Shown here: in pieces, positions 6,363-8,134 of the stretch
How the letters are laid out: the number at the start of each line of letters is the position of its first letter
Position numbering within the stretch: the first letter of the stretch is position 1
NCBI GenBank assembly: GCA_027039465.1
Contig: JALWEA010000481.1
Coordinates: 1-8,134 of the forward strand
DNA: 8,134 nucleotides
Direction of reading: 5' to 3'
Source of the DNA: Calditrichia bacterium
Lineage (GTDB): Bacteria > Calditrichota > Calditrichia > Calditrichales > Calditrichaceae
Translations under genes and position numbers: made by a program
Notes under the pieces: model-generated
What the model was told of the DNA's origin: nothing
What the model saw: only the letters and a program-made list of their open reading frames with translations
Databases searched by the model: none

Positions 6363-8134
6363 TTATTCTTTTTTCTTAATCGTATCCTTTGGTAAAATAA
6401 TTAAAACGTGGGTACCTTTGCCTTCCTCCGAATCAATGGTAATCTGCCCGCCATGATTCAACACAATGCGTTTGACCAAAACAAGGCCGAATCCCGTGCC
6501 CTGATTCTTGGTTGAAAAATTCGGTTCAAAGATACGGTCTTTGATTTCTTTTGCAATTCCCACCCCGTTATCGCTAATGCGTAAAGAAATTGCATCGGAA
6601 TGTTCGTTATCCCCTATGCGCACGGGATAGGACTCAAAAGTAATTTCACCTTTCCGACCGATTGCATCCAAGGCGTTTTCAAAAACTTCCTTAATAAGCA
6701 ATTCAATTTGCGTACCATCCGCCGTGATCATTTCAGCTTCCGGAGCAATATTTACGCTGACTTTAACCGTTTCCAAAAAGCCGTGAGCATTGATAACTTT
6801 GTTGATCACATCCTTTATGGAGATAATTTCCAAATTCAATTTACTCAACCGTGCAAATTTCGCATAATTATCCGTGATGGCATGAATGTGATTAACTTCC
6901 TGCACAACGGTTGAAACGTCTTCTTCTACCTTTTTGTAAGCATCATCCGGCAAAATATAATGCATGGCTTCTACGGCAAATTTAATGGTGGAGAGCGGCG
7001 TTTTAATATCATGAGCCATTTTGCGAATAAGACGGGCAATAATTTCTTCGCGTTCCGAAAGAATGCTCTCGGACATATCGTAGATTTCCAGACAATATCC
7101 GGAGGGAATGCCGGACATACCCGATAGGAAGTAACCGAATAAGCGTCCTTTAAATGTTTTATCGGGATGCTGTAAAGTAATTTCAGCATTAACTTCCCTT
7201 TTCTCTCCGCTTAACAATTTATTAACCGATTCCAAAATTTGCGGATAAGTGTTGAATATCTGCCTGACATGTTGGCCGGTTTTAATTTTTGTCAAATTAA
7301 AAATTTTGATAAAATTTTTATTATAATGCAGCACCGTTCCTTTGAAAGAAAGCAGCAATACCCCTTTGTTAACGGTATTTAAATGTTTGCCCAAAAAATG
7401 ATAGTAAAAAACCAATCGATTGAGTTGTTTAAAAATGAAATAAAATATAAAAAATAACAGCAGGAAAACAGCCACTGCAATTAAAAAATTCAGATGATAA
7501 TAAGGATTCGGGCCATATAAATATAGTGCATCAAATTTATTTGTGCTAAGGCTTAAGTAGGTACTGCCATATTTTTTATACTTAGTTGATAATATAACAT
7601 CTTTATAGCTGGAATAATACGGGACAGTAAGTTTGACAAAGTCTTTTAAATTATCATCATAAATATATATTATTTTATCACTTGATTTTATTTTACTAAT
7701 AATTGCTATTAATTCTCGCTGCGGATCTTTATCAAGGTTAATCAAATAATAATGTCCAAGGACGGGTTCGTTCGTTTTAATAAAAAGTTTAGGTTTATAG
7801 TTAGAACTAGAATCTAATAGAAATAACGAAAAATTTCTATTAAAAAAAATTGGCTTTTCAAAATCAACTACACTACCATTATCAATTTTAAAAATATTAT
7901 TAGTTAAATTTAATACATTAAGCTTAAATCTTTTTAATATCTTACCATTTTTGTTAAAAATAATAAAATTACTTTTAAAGCCTGATGTATTTTGAACAGC
8001 AATAAATTTTTCAATTTGATTTGAAATGGGATAGAATGTCATTTTTTTATCTATTGCTGATTTCAAGATAAAAGGCTTTAATTCATATTCAAGTTTTTTA
8101 TTTAAAATAAAAAAACTAAAATTCTTAATATCAC
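6363..8134 (-). CDS. Membrane sensor histidine kinase, NtrB-like (5' end outside window)
   Basis: The frame stays open to the window edge, giving the last 589 residues; a TTG at 8066 is in frame but need not be the start. Numbering from that TTG: an apparently extracytoplasmic N-terminal part (to about 190) with beta-strand-rich sequence and one stretch resembling an FG-GAP/VCBS-type propeller repeat (LINLDKDPQRELIAII, 108-123); a membrane helix (about 192-213); a PAS-like domain (about 222-335, VNKGVLLLSFKGTVLHYNK); the HisKA domain with H-box MAHDIKTPLS (H352); and an ATPase domain with N-box FENALDAIG (462-470), G1 ISDNGVGIA (497-505), F-box RIFEPNFST (511-519) and G2 GTGFGLVLV (523-531). 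All catalytic motifs are intact. It presumably phosphorylates D63 of the regulator encoded 17 bp downstream. The sensory part is much more AT-rich than the catalytic part. The ligand is unknown; the propeller idea is tentative. Confidence 0.93.
   Translation of the reverse strand, partial: DIKNFSFFILNKKLEYELKPFILKSAIDKKMTFYPISNQIEKFIAVQNTSGFKSNFIIFNKNGKILKRFKLNVLNLTNNIFKIDNGSVVDFEKPIFFNRNFSLFLLDSSSNYKPKLFIKTNEPVLGHYYLINLDKDPQRELIAIISKIKSSDKIIYIYDDNLKDFVKLTVPYYSSYKDVILSTKYKKYGSTYLSLSTNKFDALYLYGPNPYYHLNFLIAVAVFLLLFFIFYFIFKQLNRLVFYYHFLGKHLNTVNKGVLLLSFKGTVLHYNKNFIKIFNLTKIKTGQHVRQIFNTYPQILESVNKLLSGEKREVNAEITLQHPDKTFKGRLFGYFLSGMSGIPSGYCLEIYDMSESILSEREEIIARLIRKMAHDIKTPLSTIKFAVEAMHYILPDDAYKKVEEDVSTVVQEVNHIHAITDNYAKFARLSKLNLEIISIKDVINKVINAHGFLETVKVSVNIAPEAEMITADGTQIELLIKEVFENALDAIGRKGEITFESYPVRIGDNEHSDAISLRISDNGVGIAKEIKDRIFEPNFSTKNQGTGFGLVLVKRIVLNHGGQITIDSEEGKGTHVLIILPKDTIKKKE

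Overview
The window looks like chromosomal DNA of a Gram-negative bacterium of moderate-to-low GC. The main clues are a secreted/inner-membrane DsbD-type thiol reductase with a signal peptide, an NtrB/NtrC-style two-component pair, and AT-rich intergenic DNA. The style of the dispersed intergenic repeats and the presence of a geranylgeranyl-reductase-family enzyme make me suspect the FCB group or a neighbour such as Calditrichota. That is an impression only, because the window has no rRNA or other phylogenetic marker.

Layout: (1) 1-578, plus strand, the 3' part of a FAD-dependent geranylgeranyl reductase family oxidoreductase whose start lies outside the window. (2) 579-1414, an 836-bp stretch with no convincing gene. 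It is packed with degenerate short repeats: a period-7 tandem array, a long imperfect inverted repeat (730-960), two hairpins, a second period-7 array and a period-8 array. (3) 1415-3571, minus strand, a full-length DsbD/ScsB-type protein with signal peptide, periplasmic Cys domain, eight membrane segments and a thioredoxin domain. (4) 3572-3777, a divergent intergenic region. (5) 3778-5127, plus strand, a MATE family transporter of DinF type. (6) 5140-8134, minus strand, a two-gene operon transcribed from right to left: a membrane sensor histidine kinase (5' end outside the window) followed 17 bp later by a sigma-54 AAA+ response regulator.

The kinase and regulator clearly form one signalling unit. 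Its most notable property is that the regulator has an intact receiver and an intact sigma-54 ATPase (Walker A, GAFTGA, Walker B) but stops right after the ATPase module, with no Fis-type helix-turn-helix. The sensory half of the kinase is also far more AT-rich than its catalytic half. The other genes (GGR, DsbD, MATE) have no evident functional link to this pair or to one another. I did not find a convincing new multi-gene system. The items most worth checking are the DNA-binding-domain-less sigma-54 regulator with its unusual sensor, and the repeat island at 579-1414.
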